DNA of 64,000 bases from a bacterium 1XD42-1 (lineage in GTDB: Bacteria > Bacillota > Clostridia > Oscillospirales > Ruminococcaceae), in contig RAZJ01000009.1 in the NCBI GenBank assembly GCA_003612625.1, positions 29,645 to 93,644 of the forward strand. Direction: 5' to 3'. Under the pieces are notes generated by a model. It was not told the DNA's origin. It did no database searches and saw only the letters and a list, made by a program, of their open reading frames with translations. A program made the translations under genes and the position numbers. Positions 8,740 to 17,331 of the stretch are shown in pieces (the stretch's first letter is position 1; each line of letters starts with the position of its first letter).

Positions 8740-8895
8740 AACAGGCAAGTATTCTGACTTATTGCCTGCGTCAGTTCCAGACGCAATCCCCAGCGCCTTC
8801 CCAGAATTCCTTCCAGTGGCATTTGCTGAGAAAACCAGCAAAATACAGCAACGGCCTTGTGTGGGATTCTCACCCAGCTTCCATAACCTGTATCC
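8740..8895 (-). promoter_or_regulatory. Cobalamin (B12) riboswitch aptamer
   Basis: On the minus strand, in order: closing-stem arm ACAGG (8891-8887), conserved GGGTGAGAATCCCAC (8875-8861), GCCACTGG with GGAAGG in the core, and the B12-box region AGTCAGAATACTTGCC (8760-8745), followed by the partner arm CCTGT. A terminator follows at 8582-8614. Adenosyl- or methylcobalamin binding is expected to switch off cbiK and probably the downstream importer. Confidence 0.92.
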
Positions 8896-8914
8896 TTTTA
8901 TTTTATTTGGCATT

Positions 8915-8943
8915 AGTATAGCACTGCATCATACCTTTGTCAA
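8915..8943 (-). promoter_or_regulatory. Promoter of the riboswitch-cbiK transcript
   Basis: Minus-strand TTGACA, 17-base spacer, TATACT, ending about 20 bases before the first aptamer helix. Near-consensus sigma-A promoter; predicted start near 8908. Confidence 0.85.
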
Positions 8944-8956
8944 TCCAATAATTTTT

Positions 8957-10378
8957 TTATTCTGCTTTTTCTGCTTTTTCCTTTGGCAGGAACAGGCTTA
9001 ATAATAATGATACGACAAATACGCCTGCAACAGCATTGCCATTAAAAATATCACCTACGGCAGAAGGGAACGCCGCAAAGAAATTTCCAGAGGTTTGTGT
9101 CAGTCCAACGCCGATACAGAAGGAAAGGGAAACAATGATCATGGTACGATCATCAAATTCACAGTCTTTCAGCATTTTAATACCTTCATACATAATGGAA
9201 CCAAACATCATGACAGTACATCCGCCTAATACGGATTGGGGCAGGGAATTAAAGAAGGCACCCAATGGGGGGAACAAGGAAGCCAAAATCAGGATAAAAG
9301 CGCCCATTAAAATGGTAAACCGGTTAATAATCCCTGTCATAGTGACAAGACCTACATTCTGGCTGAAAGAGGTTAAAGGCAGACAGCCAAAACAGCCAGA
9401 AATGGTGCTGGAAAAACCATCTACTGCAAGGGAACCCTGTAATTCTTCTGTTTTAATGTCACGATCCAAAGTGCCGGTACAAACGGCAGTGGTAGCGCCT
9501 GTTGTTTCAGCAGCAGATACCAGGAATACAATGGCAATGGTAAAGAACGCGCCAATATCGAAAACAGGCTTATGGCTCGTAAAGAATACAATTTTCGGTA
9601 AACTGAAAATACCGACTTCACCGATTGTCCTGGAAATTCCAGAAAAATCAATCAAAGGGGCGATCCCAGCCACTGTAAAAACAGCAGAAACAGCATATCC
9701 GGCAACTAAACCCACTAAAATATTGAGATTTTTGTAAACACCTTTTAGAAGGTAACGGGAAACAAGACATACAATCAAAGTGAATAATCCTATCAGTAAG
9801 TGGTACCAGGCGCCGAAGGTTTCCGAACCATTTCCGCCGCCCCAGGAATTCATACCAACAGATAGTAAAGAAAGACCGATTGCAATTACGACACAGGCGG
9901 ATACAACAGGGGTCAGAAAACGTTTCCAATACCGGCAGCATAAGCCGACAAGGCCTTCAAAAATACCGCCCAAGATAACAGCGCCTACCATGCCTTCGTA
10001 CCCCAAGGCCGGATTGGTACAAATCATCAGCAGGCTTCCTAAAAATGTAAAGCTGACGCCCATAACAATGGGAAGTTTTGACCCGATTTTCCATACAGGA
10101 TAGAGCTGCAAACAAGTGCCGATACCAGCTACAAACATAGCGCATTGCAAAAGCCGGGTAATTTCAGTTGAACTTAAATGCTCCCCGCCGCCCCGAAGGA
10201 CGGCGGCACTGCATACAATCAGTACAGGTGCAAGGTTAGAAACAAACATGGCTAATACATGCTGTAAGCCAAAAGGAATTGCTTTTGCGAGAGGAACCCG
10301 TCCATTTAATTTGTAAATATTGTCAACACTAACAGATGTAATTTTTTCTTCTTTATTGGCTATTATCAATGTAAACAC
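8957..10378 (-). CDS. NCS2-family xanthine/uric acid permease
   Basis: 473 residues with about 12-14 membrane helices. The nucleobase-cation symporter-2 signature QNVGLVTMTGIINR lies near residue 340, and the substrate-site helix SAAETTGATTAV comes shortly before it. It is the last gene of the xdhA-xdhB-xdhC operon, 31 bases after xdhC, so a purine (xanthine, hypoxanthine or urate) is the likely cargo. I use the GTG at 10378; a TTG at 10369, with AGGTG before it, is an alternative start. Precise substrate cannot be read from sequence. Confidence 0.9.
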   Translation of the reverse strand: MFTLIIANKEEKITSVSVDNIYKLNGRVPLAKAIPFGLQHVLAMFVSNLAPVLIVCSAAVLRGGGEHLSSTEITRLLQCAMFVAGIGTCLQLYPVWKIGSKLPIVMGVSFTFLGSLLMICTNPALGYEGMVGAVILGGIFEGLVGLCCRYWKRFLTPVVSACVVIAIGLSLLSVGMNSWGGGNGSETFGAWYHLLIGLFTLIVCLVSRYLLKGVYKNLNILVGLVAGYAVSAVFTVAGIAPLIDFSGISRTIGEVGIFSLPKIVFFTSHKPVFDIGAFFTIAIVFLVSAAETTGATTAVCTGTLDRDIKTEELQGSLAVDGFSSTISGCFGCLPLTSFSQNVGLVTMTGIINRFTILMGAFILILASLFPPLGAFFNSLPQSVLGGCTVMMFGSIMYEGIKMLKDCEFDDRTMIIVSLSFCIGVGLTQTSGNFFAAFPSAVGDIFNGNAVAGVFVVSLLLSLFLPKEKAEKAE

Positions 10379-10409
10379 CTATTCCCTTTTTACACAGCAG
10401 TTTTTATTT

Positions 10410-10919
10410 TTAAACTGCGTCAGCCTCTTTGTTTTTTCCCAGCCGCCTTAACATGGTTTTCTTTACAGCACGGAAAATATTTTCATATCCCGTACACCGG
10501 CACAAATGACCGGACATTAGTTTCCGAATTTCATCATCTGAAAATTCCCGTTTGGCTTCCAGAATTTCAACAGCACTCATAATGAATCCAGGGCTGCAAA
10601 ATCCGCACTGAACAGCAGCTTCATCAATAAAGGCCTGCTGAATATCAGATATTTCCCCATTGGGGCCGGCCAGCCCTTCCAAAGTTAAAATTTCTTTGCC
10701 TTCTGCCCAGACTGCCAGATAAATACAGGAATTAAAGCATTCCCCATTGATAATTACATTGCAGGCACCACATTCCCCCACTTCACAGCCTTTTTTTACG
10801 CTGGTCAGACGGTAATCATCCCGCAGCATATCAGTTAAAGATGCCCGGACATCAATCATTTTCTCTACGGGTTTGCCATTGATGATGCAGGAAACCAATT
10901 TATATTGCTGATTAGCCAT
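10410..10919 (-). CDS. xdhC: Xanthine dehydrogenase iron-sulfur subunit
   Basis: 169 residues carrying two [2Fe-2S] clusters: Cys45, Cys50, Cys53 and Cys65 (plant-ferredoxin-type) and Cys105, Cys108, Cys140 and Cys142 (GHLCRCTGY). It passes electrons from the molybdenum to the FAD subunit. The ATG at 10919 is preferred over a GTG nine bases upstream because AGGAGG lies eight bases before it. It overlaps the xdhB stop by eight bases, indicating coupled translation. Size and split into three subunits match E. coli XdhABC. Confidence 0.93.
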   Translation of the reverse strand: MANQQYKLVSCIINGKPVEKMIDVRASLTDMLRDDYRLTSVKKGCEVGECGACNVIINGECFNSCIYLAVWAEGKEILTLEGLAGPNGEISDIQQAFIDEAAVQCGFCSPGFIMSAVEILEAKREFSDDEIRKLMSGHLCRCTGYENIFRAVKKTMLRRLGKNKEADAV

Positions 10920-11799
10920 CAATTTCACCTCCTGCCAAACGGATGGATTCTTTTAATGCACGTTCTGCCAGTACCACAGCAATATGCTGCCGGAAATCTT
11001 TTGCGGCCCGCCAGCTGTCCCGGGGATGAATGTCATCCAATACAGCCTGTGCAAATTCTTTTACCGTTGCGGAGCTGACAGCTTTGCCTTTGGCTTTAGC
11101 TTCCGCGGAAGGCGCCCGCATGGGTACAGGCCCGGCTACACCATAAGCAATCCGCACATCTTCAAAGATTTTTTTATCAGCAGATAATTTTACATTGACG
11201 GAACAGCCTGTCGTTGCAATATCCATTGCATTGCGCATGGCATATTTAATATAATGGCCCTGGTAGCCTTCATAAGCGGCTTTCGGGATGATAATAGCAG
11301 TCTGTAATTCTGCCGGCTGTAAGTCGACTTTTCCGGCTTTAATATAAAAATCTTTAATGGGAATCCGGCGGATGCCATTTGGCCCGGTTAATTCCACAAT
11401 GGCGTCCCATGCGTGAAGGGTTGAAGCAGAATCTGCCGAAGTCACCCCATTGCAGGTATTGCCGCCAATGGTGCCGATATTCCGGATTTGAGGGCCGCCC
11501 ACCATATCCACAGCTTCCCCTAAAACGTTAATATGTTTTTGAATAATCGGATCTCTTGTAATATGGGAAAAGCTGGTCAGGGAACCGATCCGGATAGCGC
11601 CGTCTTCTTCATAGCTGACGCCCCGTAAATCATCTATCATATAAATGCTTACCAGTTCTTTTCCAGCGCGTTTGCCTTCCCGCATTTGTACCAGAACATC
11701 ACTTCCACCGGCAATGATTTGTGCTTCCGGATGTTCCTGCAACAACTGGATGGCATGTGGTACATTTTCCGCTTCATAAAGCGCTTTTATATCATACAT
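10912..11799 (-). CDS. xdhB: Xanthine dehydrogenase FAD-binding subunit
   Basis: 295 residues of the CO dehydrogenase flavoprotein/CoxM family. FAD-binding motifs are AGGSDVLVQMREGK near residue 31 and IGGNTCNGVTSADS near 110. The middle subunit of a three-gene molybdo-hydroxylase, it hands electrons to NAD+ or another acceptor. It starts 18 bases after xdhA and overlaps xdhC. Other purine hydroxylases share this architecture, so xanthine is the most likely but not proven substrate. Confidence 0.92.
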   Translation of the reverse strand: MYDIKALYEAENVPHAIQLLQEHPEAQIIAGGSDVLVQMREGKRAGKELVSIYMIDDLRGVSYEEDGAIRIGSLTSFSHITRDPIIQKHINVLGEAVDMVGGPQIRNIGTIGGNTCNGVTSADSASTLHAWDAIVELTGPNGIRRIPIKDFYIKAGKVDLQPAELQTAIIIPKAAYEGYQGHYIKYAMRNAMDIATTGCSVNVKLSADKKIFEDVRIAYGVAGPVPMRAPSAEAKAKGKAVSSATVKEFAQAVLDDIHPRDSWRAAKDFRQHIAVVLAERALKESIRLAGGEIDG

Positions 11800-11817
11800 A
11801 AACAGATACCCTCCTTT

Positions 11818-14103
11818 TTACAGCAGACCTTCTTCTTTTAATTTCCGGAAAAGATTATGCGGTGTCACAGGCGCATCATTGATAAATACTCCTGATGCCT
11901 GATATACGGCATTCCGGATGGCTGGGGCAACCGAGCAGGTAGGCGGTTCTCCTAATGCTTTGGTGCCAAAAGCACTGGTTGGTTCTGGATTTTCTACAAA
12001 TAAAGCCTTTAACCGGGGATGATCCATAAAAGTGGAAATTTTATAATCCAATAAGTTATTATTAAATGCCCGGCCTGTCTTGGGATCGAACAACAGGCGT
12101 TCCGATAAGCCATAGCCGATTCCCATGCTCATACCCCCATGGACCTGGGCTTCTGCCAGAGCAGGGTTAATTAAAGTCCCAGCGTCATGGACATTGACAA
12201 TATCAAGAAGCTTTACTTTGCACATAGGAATATCAACTTCCACCTCTGCAAAAGTACAGCCAAAAGAATAAGCATTACTTTTAATTTGATAGGTACTTTC
12301 TGCGGATAAATGCTGGCTATGTTCTAAGCTGTATAATGCAGCCGCAGATAACTCGCCTAATGTCATCAGTTCCCGGTTATCGGTTTTCCGGATGATTTTT
12401 CCATCTACAATGTCTAAATTATAAGGAGCCATACGGGTTAATTCCTGGGCATATTTCAGGATGCGTTCTTTTAAAAGGAGGGCAGTTTGTCGGATAGAAA
12501 ATCCTGCGGTATAAGTCTGCCTGGAAGCATAAGCGCCTGTTCCGAAAGGTGTTACATCGGTATCCTGACAGGATACCACATGGACTGCCTCAAGGGGTAC
12601 GCCTAATACGTCGGCAGTCATTTGCGCATAAGCGGTATCGGCCCCTTGACCAATTTCCGTTTCACCAAGCTGGACCTGCAAAGACCCGTCCTGGTTTAAA
12701 ACCATACGGCAGGAAGAAGATTCCAGAGAAATAGGCCATACCGCCGTATTATACCAAAAAACAGCCATTCCGATTCCCCGGCGGATATCTCCGGTCTGGT
12801 TCTGATATTCTTTATATTTCCGTTCATAATCAATAGCAGCCATGCCTTTTTCCATGCACTGGCGGAAGGTATCATAATACATTTCATTTTTTGAGAAAGG
12901 ATCTACATAGCCCACAGGCATTAAGTTTTTCAGCCGGAATTGGATGGGATCCATTTTTAATTTTGCAGCAATTTCTTCTGTATGGCATTCCACAGCCCAC
13001 ATAGCCTGGGGGATGCCATAACCGCGCATAGCACCGCCTACGGGTTTATTGGTGAAAATCGTGTAAGCATCTGCTTCCACATTGTCGCAAGGGTAAAGCT
13101 GTGGAAATGCGCCGACACCTTTTGCGCAAATGCTGTGCCCATGGGAAGCATATGCCCCTTGATCGGAAAAGGCTTCTAATTTCCGGGCGGCAAAGGTACC
13201 ATCCGGGCGTACCCATGAAATGATATGGCTGCGGATAGCATGGCGGACCCGGTTGGATACAAAGGTTTCTTCCCGGGGTACATCTAATTTGACCAAATGG
13301 CCCCCTAATTTCCAGCAGAGCCAGGCACAAAGAGGCTCATAAAGCACATCCTGTTTATTGCCGAACCCGCCGCCAATATACGGCTTAATAACCCGGATTT
13401 TCCCCCAGTCCATTCCCAATGCCTGACCAATTACCCGGCGCACAATATGGGGAATCTGGGTAGAAGATACAACTTTAATCCGGTCGCCTTCCATTTCGGC
13501 CGTGCAAATAAAATTTTCAATGTGGCAATGCTGTACGGTAGGCGTATCATACCAGCCTTCTACTTTAATCAGGCCTGGTTCCTGAATGGCTTCTTCATAA
13601 TTGCCTTTCCGGATGGTGGTATGTTTTAAAATATTATGGGGGTATTCTTCATGAAGCTGGGGGGCATCATCTTTCATGGCTTCCTGAACGTCCATAACAA
13701 AGGGATATTCTTCATATTCCACTTGTATGGCCCGCAGGGCCTGGGCAGCAGCTACTTCATTTTCTGCTACAACTGCCGCAATGTCATCCCCATAGAAACG
13801 TACATGTTCCGTTAAAATCAGCCGGTCAGCTACATCCTGATGGCTGGGGTCCAAAGACCAGGGATGGCCTGCTGTGGGGAAATAGTGCTTCTCCTCCACG
13901 TCAAAACAAGTAAATATTTTCACGACTCCTGGGATTTTTTCTGCTTCTGCTGTATGGATGGCAGTGACTTTCCCATGAGCGATTTCCGCATGGAGTATCC
14001 GTGCAATATATGCACTTTTATCACATAAGTCATCGGTATATTTTGTCCGTCCTATCACTTTGTCATAGGCATCCACACGGGGCACTTTTTTTCCTACGAG
14101 CAT
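11818..14103 (-). CDS. xdhA: Xanthine dehydrogenase molybdenum-binding subunit
   Basis: 761 residues, the usual length for the large subunit of XdhABC-type enzymes. An aldehyde oxidase/xanthine dehydrogenase a/b-hammerhead domain occupies about 1-130 and the molybdopterin-binding domains the rest. Motifs include GGGFGNKQD near residue 245, GGAMRGYG near 355 and the catalytic-Glu region KALGEPP with Glu near 719. First gene of the purine operon. No selenium-insertion, XdhC-type maturation or molybdopterin synthesis gene lies beside it, so cofactor assembly is encoded elsewhere. Confidence 0.94.
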   Translation of the reverse strand: MLVGKKVPRVDAYDKVIGRTKYTDDLCDKSAYIARILHAEIAHGKVTAIHTAEAEKIPGVVKIFTCFDVEEKHYFPTAGHPWSLDPSHQDVADRLILTEHVRFYGDDIAAVVAENEVAAAQALRAIQVEYEEYPFVMDVQEAMKDDAPQLHEEYPHNILKHTTIRKGNYEEAIQEPGLIKVEGWYDTPTVQHCHIENFICTAEMEGDRIKVVSSTQIPHIVRRVIGQALGMDWGKIRVIKPYIGGGFGNKQDVLYEPLCAWLCWKLGGHLVKLDVPREETFVSNRVRHAIRSHIISWVRPDGTFAARKLEAFSDQGAYASHGHSICAKGVGAFPQLYPCDNVEADAYTIFTNKPVGGAMRGYGIPQAMWAVECHTEEIAAKLKMDPIQFRLKNLMPVGYVDPFSKNEMYYDTFRQCMEKGMAAIDYERKYKEYQNQTGDIRRGIGMAVFWYNTAVWPISLESSSCRMVLNQDGSLQVQLGETEIGQGADTAYAQMTADVLGVPLEAVHVVSCQDTDVTPFGTGAYASRQTYTAGFSIRQTALLLKERILKYAQELTRMAPYNLDIVDGKIIRKTDNRELMTLGELSAAALYSLEHSQHLSAESTYQIKSNAYSFGCTFAEVEVDIPMCKVKLLDIVNVHDAGTLINPALAEAQVHGGMSMGIGYGLSERLLFDPKTGRAFNNNLLDYKISTFMDHPRLKALFVENPEPTSAFGTKALGEPPTCSVAPAIRNAVYQASGVFINDAPVTPHNLFRKLKEEGLL

Positions 14104-14198
14104 GATATTACCCTCCTTCTAATTTCTCCGGTTCAAGATACTTCCAGTGGCAAAAAGCATCTTTCTATTTCCCATCAGCACCACTTTTATTATTTTTA

Positions 14199-14227
14199 AT
14201 AATATCATACTATTTGACGAATTACAA
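14199..14227 (-). promoter_or_regulatory. Promoter of the xdh operon
   Basis: Minus-strand TTGTAA, 17-base spacer, TATTAT in a very AT-rich stretch about 95 bases before xdhA. Moderate match; the leader between it and the gene shows no recognisable purine riboswitch. Confidence 0.5.
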
Positions 14228-14316
14228 TATATTTTTTTAACTTTTTATATAAATATTGCGTTAATGCCTAAAAGAATGACTTATATATTTTCTGAATTTG
14301 GCTTTCCAGGCAAAAG

Positions 14317-14350
14317 AAAAAGACCTGAAGCGCGAACAACAGGTCTTTTT
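14317..14350. terminator. Hairpin terminator, symmetrical on both strands
   Basis: An 11-bp perfect stem AAAAAGACCTG/CAGGTCTTTTT with a 12-base loop. T-runs follow on either strand. On the minus strand it lies downstream of the DUF1275 gene (stop at 14431), its probable client. Confidence 0.75.
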
Positions 14351-14355
14351 CGTCA

Positions 14356-14440
14356 TGTGTCTTACATATTCTTCTTGTTTTCCCCAAAAGTATACGAACC
14401 GCCCTCCCTCCAAGGTAAGCGGTTAATGTACTAATCCTTT
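14356..14440 (+). pseudogene. Decayed copy of the 3' half of the type I toxin locus found at 33.2 kb
   Basis: This stretch aligns with 33238-33330: both contain a CTTACA/CTTTACA segment, TTTTCC/GTTTCC, then AAAAGTATAC, AACCGCC, a C-rich loop and GCGGTTA. Here the toxin stop TAA is GAA, the hydrophobic frame has lost its start and ribosome site, and the hairpin has mismatches. The end runs into the DUF1275 gene. I read it as a relic of a former toxin gene or of a mobile repeat carrying one. Confidence 0.5.
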
Positions 14441-15102
14441 TTTTCCAAAAACATCAATAAAAAAACAACACCTAATAATCCGCAGCAAAAAAGGACGGCT
14501 TTTTCTGCAAATAATCCGGACATCCAAGTCCCTAAGGCAGCCCCTCCAATAAAAAACAGGATGATCCCATAATACCGCAGGCTTTTTTCCCGTTCAACAG
14601 GATCTTTTGTTATGGCGTACCGGTAAAGAGATTCTGATGCGCTGCGCAGATTCCCTGTGCACATGGTAGTTGCATAAGCATTTCCATTGACTTTACGGAA
14701 GCTTTCCACCTGCATAGCACATACAAAAGAAACCGCAATATTAACAGCCGTATCCCAGCTCCCCTGGGGGATAAAGGCGGCGGCCAATAAGAGAATAAAT
14801 TCTGCGGCAACAATCCCTTGCCGCCAGTGAAAAAAATGGAATTTCTGGAACTTCCATTTTACAGCTTCCACAATAACAACGCCTGCAATAAATGCAGAAA
14901 TGGGGATCAGATAATAAAAAGCTTTTGCAAAATGAAAATGAGCAAAATGCAGTCCCAATAAAACAATATTTCCAGTTTGGGCATTGGCAAAGACGCCGCC
15001 CCGCAAAAGATAAGTATAAGCGTCTAAAAATCCACCGACAACAGCTAATATCCCACCCAAAAGAAAGGATTCTGACATTTGAGAGGAACGATTACAACTC
15101 AT
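14431..15102 (-). CDS. DUF1275 (YoaK-type) integral membrane protein
   Basis: 223 residues with about six membrane helices. The opening SFLLGGILAVVGGFLDAYTY and the segments NAQTGNIVLLG and YATTMCTGNLRS are typical of the YoaK/DUF1275 family, whose biochemical role is not established. A good ribosome site (AAGGGGAAA) precedes the ATG. It lies downstream of and on the same strand as the Fe-S protein gene, 31 bases away, so the two may share a transcript. Localisation is the cytoplasmic membrane. Confidence 0.88.
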   Translation of the reverse strand: MSCNRSSQMSESFLLGGILAVVGGFLDAYTYLLRGGVFANAQTGNIVLLGLHFAHFHFAKAFYYLIPISAFIAGVVIVEAVKWKFQKFHFFHWRQGIVAAEFILLLAAAFIPQGSWDTAVNIAVSFVCAMQVESFRKVNGNAYATTMCTGNLRSASESLYRYAITKDPVEREKSLRYYGIILFFIGGAALGTWMSGLFAEKAVLFCCGLLGVVFLLMFLEKKD

Positions 15103-15133
15103 ATTACGTTTCCCCTTCCAGGAAATCCGCTTT

Positions 15134-15832
15134 TTATTCCGACAGGGCAGATTTTTTTTTCAGATATTTTTGTGTATAAGGACAGACAACAAAACATTTT
15201 CCGCATATATCCTGCTCAAACCCTGCCTGGGCTTTCATGAGCTCCTTAGCTTTCTTTTTGCAGGGTTCTTTCTCAAAAAGTTCTTCCCGCTTCATTCCCA
15301 AATGCCACAAAACGCCTTTTAGAGCTTGTGCAGGACAGGCTTCTTTACAGATTTGACAATCGCCGCATTTGGAATGGTTTATGGGTTCATGAAGCTGTAA
15401 AGGAGCATCTGTTAAAAGAGAAGAAATACGGACAGCACCGCCAAATTGGGGCGTAATTAAAAGACAGCTTTTCCCAATCCAGCCCAATCCGGCACGGGTA
15501 GCTACGGTTTTATGGGGGATTTTTGTCCGCCAGTTGGAATCTTCTTTTACAACATCTGTTGTTTGAGCAAACGCCTGATAGCCCTGTTCTTTTAGGAAAT
15601 TTGCACCTTGTGTAATAATTTCATTCAGCTTTGCATTCATGGCGTAATAAGTATCAGAATATTCTTTTGTAGGGCCTTCTGTAATCCCTTCTATAATTGG
15701 TATAGGGATAGGAATGGCCACAGAAACGCCCACAGGATAACTGCAATTTTCCACACCCTGCATATCACCAAAGCCAACTAAGGCTGCCCCAGCATCTCTT
15801 AAAACTTTTTCTAAAGCCTCTGTCAGAGCCAT
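15134..15832 (-). CDS. Double 4Fe-4S protein related to epoxyqueuosine reductase
   Basis: 232 residues. The N-terminal half resembles the DUF1730/QueG catalytic region (ATRAGLGWIGKSCLLITPQF). The C-terminal half has two 4Fe-4S motifs: CGDCQICKEACPAQAL and CGKCFVVCPYTQ. True QueG is about 380 residues with corrinoid-binding and HEAT-repeat parts, so this is a shorter relative annotated generally as a 4Fe-4S double-cluster protein. A GGAGG site precedes the ATG. Function is unknown; a reductase role is plausible, and a link to corrinoid chemistry is speculative. Confidence 0.8.
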   Translation of the reverse strand: MALTEALEKVLRDAGAALVGFGDMQGVENCSYPVGVSVAIPIPIPIIEGITEGPTKEYSDTYYAMNAKLNEIITQGANFLKEQGYQAFAQTTDVVKEDSNWRTKIPHKTVATRAGLGWIGKSCLLITPQFGGAVRISSLLTDAPLQLHEPINHSKCGDCQICKEACPAQALKGVLWHLGMKREELFEKEPCKKKAKELMKAQAGFEQDICGKCFVVCPYTQKYLKKKSALSE

Positions 15833-16049
15833 TGATTTTCCTCCTTCAAATTTTCATAACCCTGTTTTCTGAAAATCCTTTCTTAGTCTATTAAAGTATA
15901 GCAGACAGAGGGATCATTATCAAGTACGGATGCTGTTAAGCACTTAATAAGGAATTGATAAAATCATACCAGACAATATTCAACAATAAAGAAACAAGGA
16001 AAGCATCTTAACAATAAGCGCTTTCCTATTTTGTGACTTTTTTTAACCA

Positions 16050-16078
16050 TTGTAGTTTTGATTATTTTATTGTATACT
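16050..16078 (+). promoter_or_regulatory. Promoter of the Uma2 gene
   Basis: TTGTAG, 17-base spacer, TATACT, 30 bases before the gene. An 8-bp inverted repeat AGGAAAGC/GCTTTCCT lies just upstream (about 15998-16027). Confidence 0.65.
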
Positions 16079-16107
16079 CATTTTAGACAATGCAAAGGAG
16101 TGGTTTT

Positions 16108-16677
16108 ATGGCATTACCACAAGAGAAATGTTATACTTTCGCAGACATACAAGCTTGGGACGAAGACGAACGGATAGAGCTGGTTTATGGCAGGCTGGTA
16201 ATGATGGCCACGCCTCTTAGAATTCACCAGAAAGTCAGCGGCGAATTGTTTAGTCAGCTTCATGAATATCTAAAAGGAAAAAAATGTGAAGTTTACCACG
16301 CTCCCTTTGCCGTCCGTCCCTTTGAGGAGGATGGTGATTTTCCAGAAAAGGTGGATACAATGGTAGAACCGGATATTTCCGTAATATGCGATCCTGATAA
16401 GCTGGATGCTTTTGGCTGCAAAGGCGCTCCGGATTTGATTATTGAAATTCTTTCCCCGTCTACCCAGCGCCATGACAGGGTAACAAAATTTAACTTGTAC
16501 CAGCGTGCAGGCGTGAGGGAATACTGGATTGTTGATCCGGCTAACCCGTCGGTACAGTCGTTCATTTTGGAAAACGGCGGCTATAAAGCTAATGACTTTA
16601 AAATAGCGGGGGAACAAATAAAAGTAAATGTTTTAGAAGACTGCATTTTAGATTTATCCCAGGTATTTCCAGAATAA
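16108..16677 (+). CDS. Uma2-family (DUF820) nuclease-like protein
   Basis: 189 residues from the ATG at 16108, chosen because AAAGGAG lies seven bases upstream; the in-frame ATG at 16090 would contain that site. It has the PD-(D/E)XK-like core of the Uma2 family: EPDISVICDPDKL, then PDLIIEILSPST and KFNLYQRAGVREYWIVDP. Members are often multi-copy, stand-alone genes of unknown biological role. Monocistronic, facing the cobalamin operon. No toxin-antitoxin or restriction partner is adjacent. Confidence 0.88.
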   Translation: MALPQEKCYTFADIQAWDEDERIELVYGRLVMMATPLRIHQKVSGELFSQLHEYLKGKKCEVYHAPFAVRPFEEDGDFPEKVDTMVEPDISVICDPDKLDAFGCKGAPDLIIEILSPSTQRHDRVTKFNLYQRAGVREYWIVDPANPSVQSFILENGGYKANDFKIAGEQIKVNVLEDCILDLSQVFPE

Positions 16678-16690
16678 GGGGCAGGACGGA

Positions 16691-17329
16691 TCATGATAAC
16701 CGGGAAGCCGCCATTTCATAAAGAATCGCATTAACAATAGCTGCGGCCACAGCGCTCCCACCTTTACGGCCTTGTGCTACAATCATTGGGACATCCATTT
16801 CCATTAACATTTTTTTGGATTCTATAACGTTGACAAATCCAACTGGTGCCCCAATGACACAAGCTGGTTTTAATACGCCTTGTTCTATCAACTGGCACAG
16901 CCGTACTAAAGCAGTGGGAGCATTTCCAATAGCAAACAACAAAGGCCCGGATAATGCTGCCGCTTGATCCATACTGGCGCTGGCCCGGGTAATGCCTTTT
17001 TCTTTTGCCGTTTGCGCTATTTTTTCATCTGCCATAAAACAATATGCCTGCCCGCCAAATTGAGCTAATACTTTTTTATTGATCCCTGTCATAGCCATAT
17101 TGGTATCTGTTACAATCCCTGCTCCATTCCGGATGGCTTGAGCTGCCGCTTCTACTGCTCCAGGGGAAAAATAAAGATTCTCCGCAAAATCAAAATCTGC
17201 TGTTGTATGAATCACTCGTTTTATAATGGGTGATTCTTTTGGATCAAAACCTCTTTCCCCTAATTCTTCTGTAATGATTTCCATACTGCGCCGTTCAATT
17301 TCACCAGGCAGAACTTCCTGTAATTCCAT
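16691..17329 (-). CDS. cbiC: Cobalt-precorrin-8 methylmutase
   Basis: 212 residues. CbiC moves the C11 methyl to C12, producing cobyrinate. The catalytic His41 lies in KRVIHTTADFDFAEN, and the segments DTNMAMTGINK, IGNAPTAL and GAPVGFVN are family hallmarks. Last gene of the nine-gene cobalamin operon, two bases after cbiP. It ends 13 bases from the convergent Uma2 gene with no obvious terminator between them. Confidence 0.95.
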   Translation of the reverse strand: MELQEVLPGEIERRSMEIITEELGERGFDPKESPIIKRVIHTTADFDFAENLYFSPGAVEAAAQAIRNGAGIVTDTNMAMTGINKKVLAQFGGQAYCFMADEKIAQTAKEKGITRASASMDQAAALSGPLLFAIGNAPTALVRLCQLIEQGVLKPACVIGAPVGFVNVIESKKMLMEMDVPMIVAQGRKGGSAVAAAIVNAILYEMAASRLS

Positions 17330-17331
17330 TT

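Noticed and set aside
9036..9737. A 233-codon plus-strand frame inside the permease gene
   Set aside because: The opposite strand codes for a clear 12-14-helix NCS2 permease with its signature motif; this frame has no family features.
16050..16677. Uma2 gene as part of a mobile element or toxin-antitoxin module
   Set aside because: No transposase, inverted repeats, integrase or partner gene around it; the gene has its own ordinary promoter.
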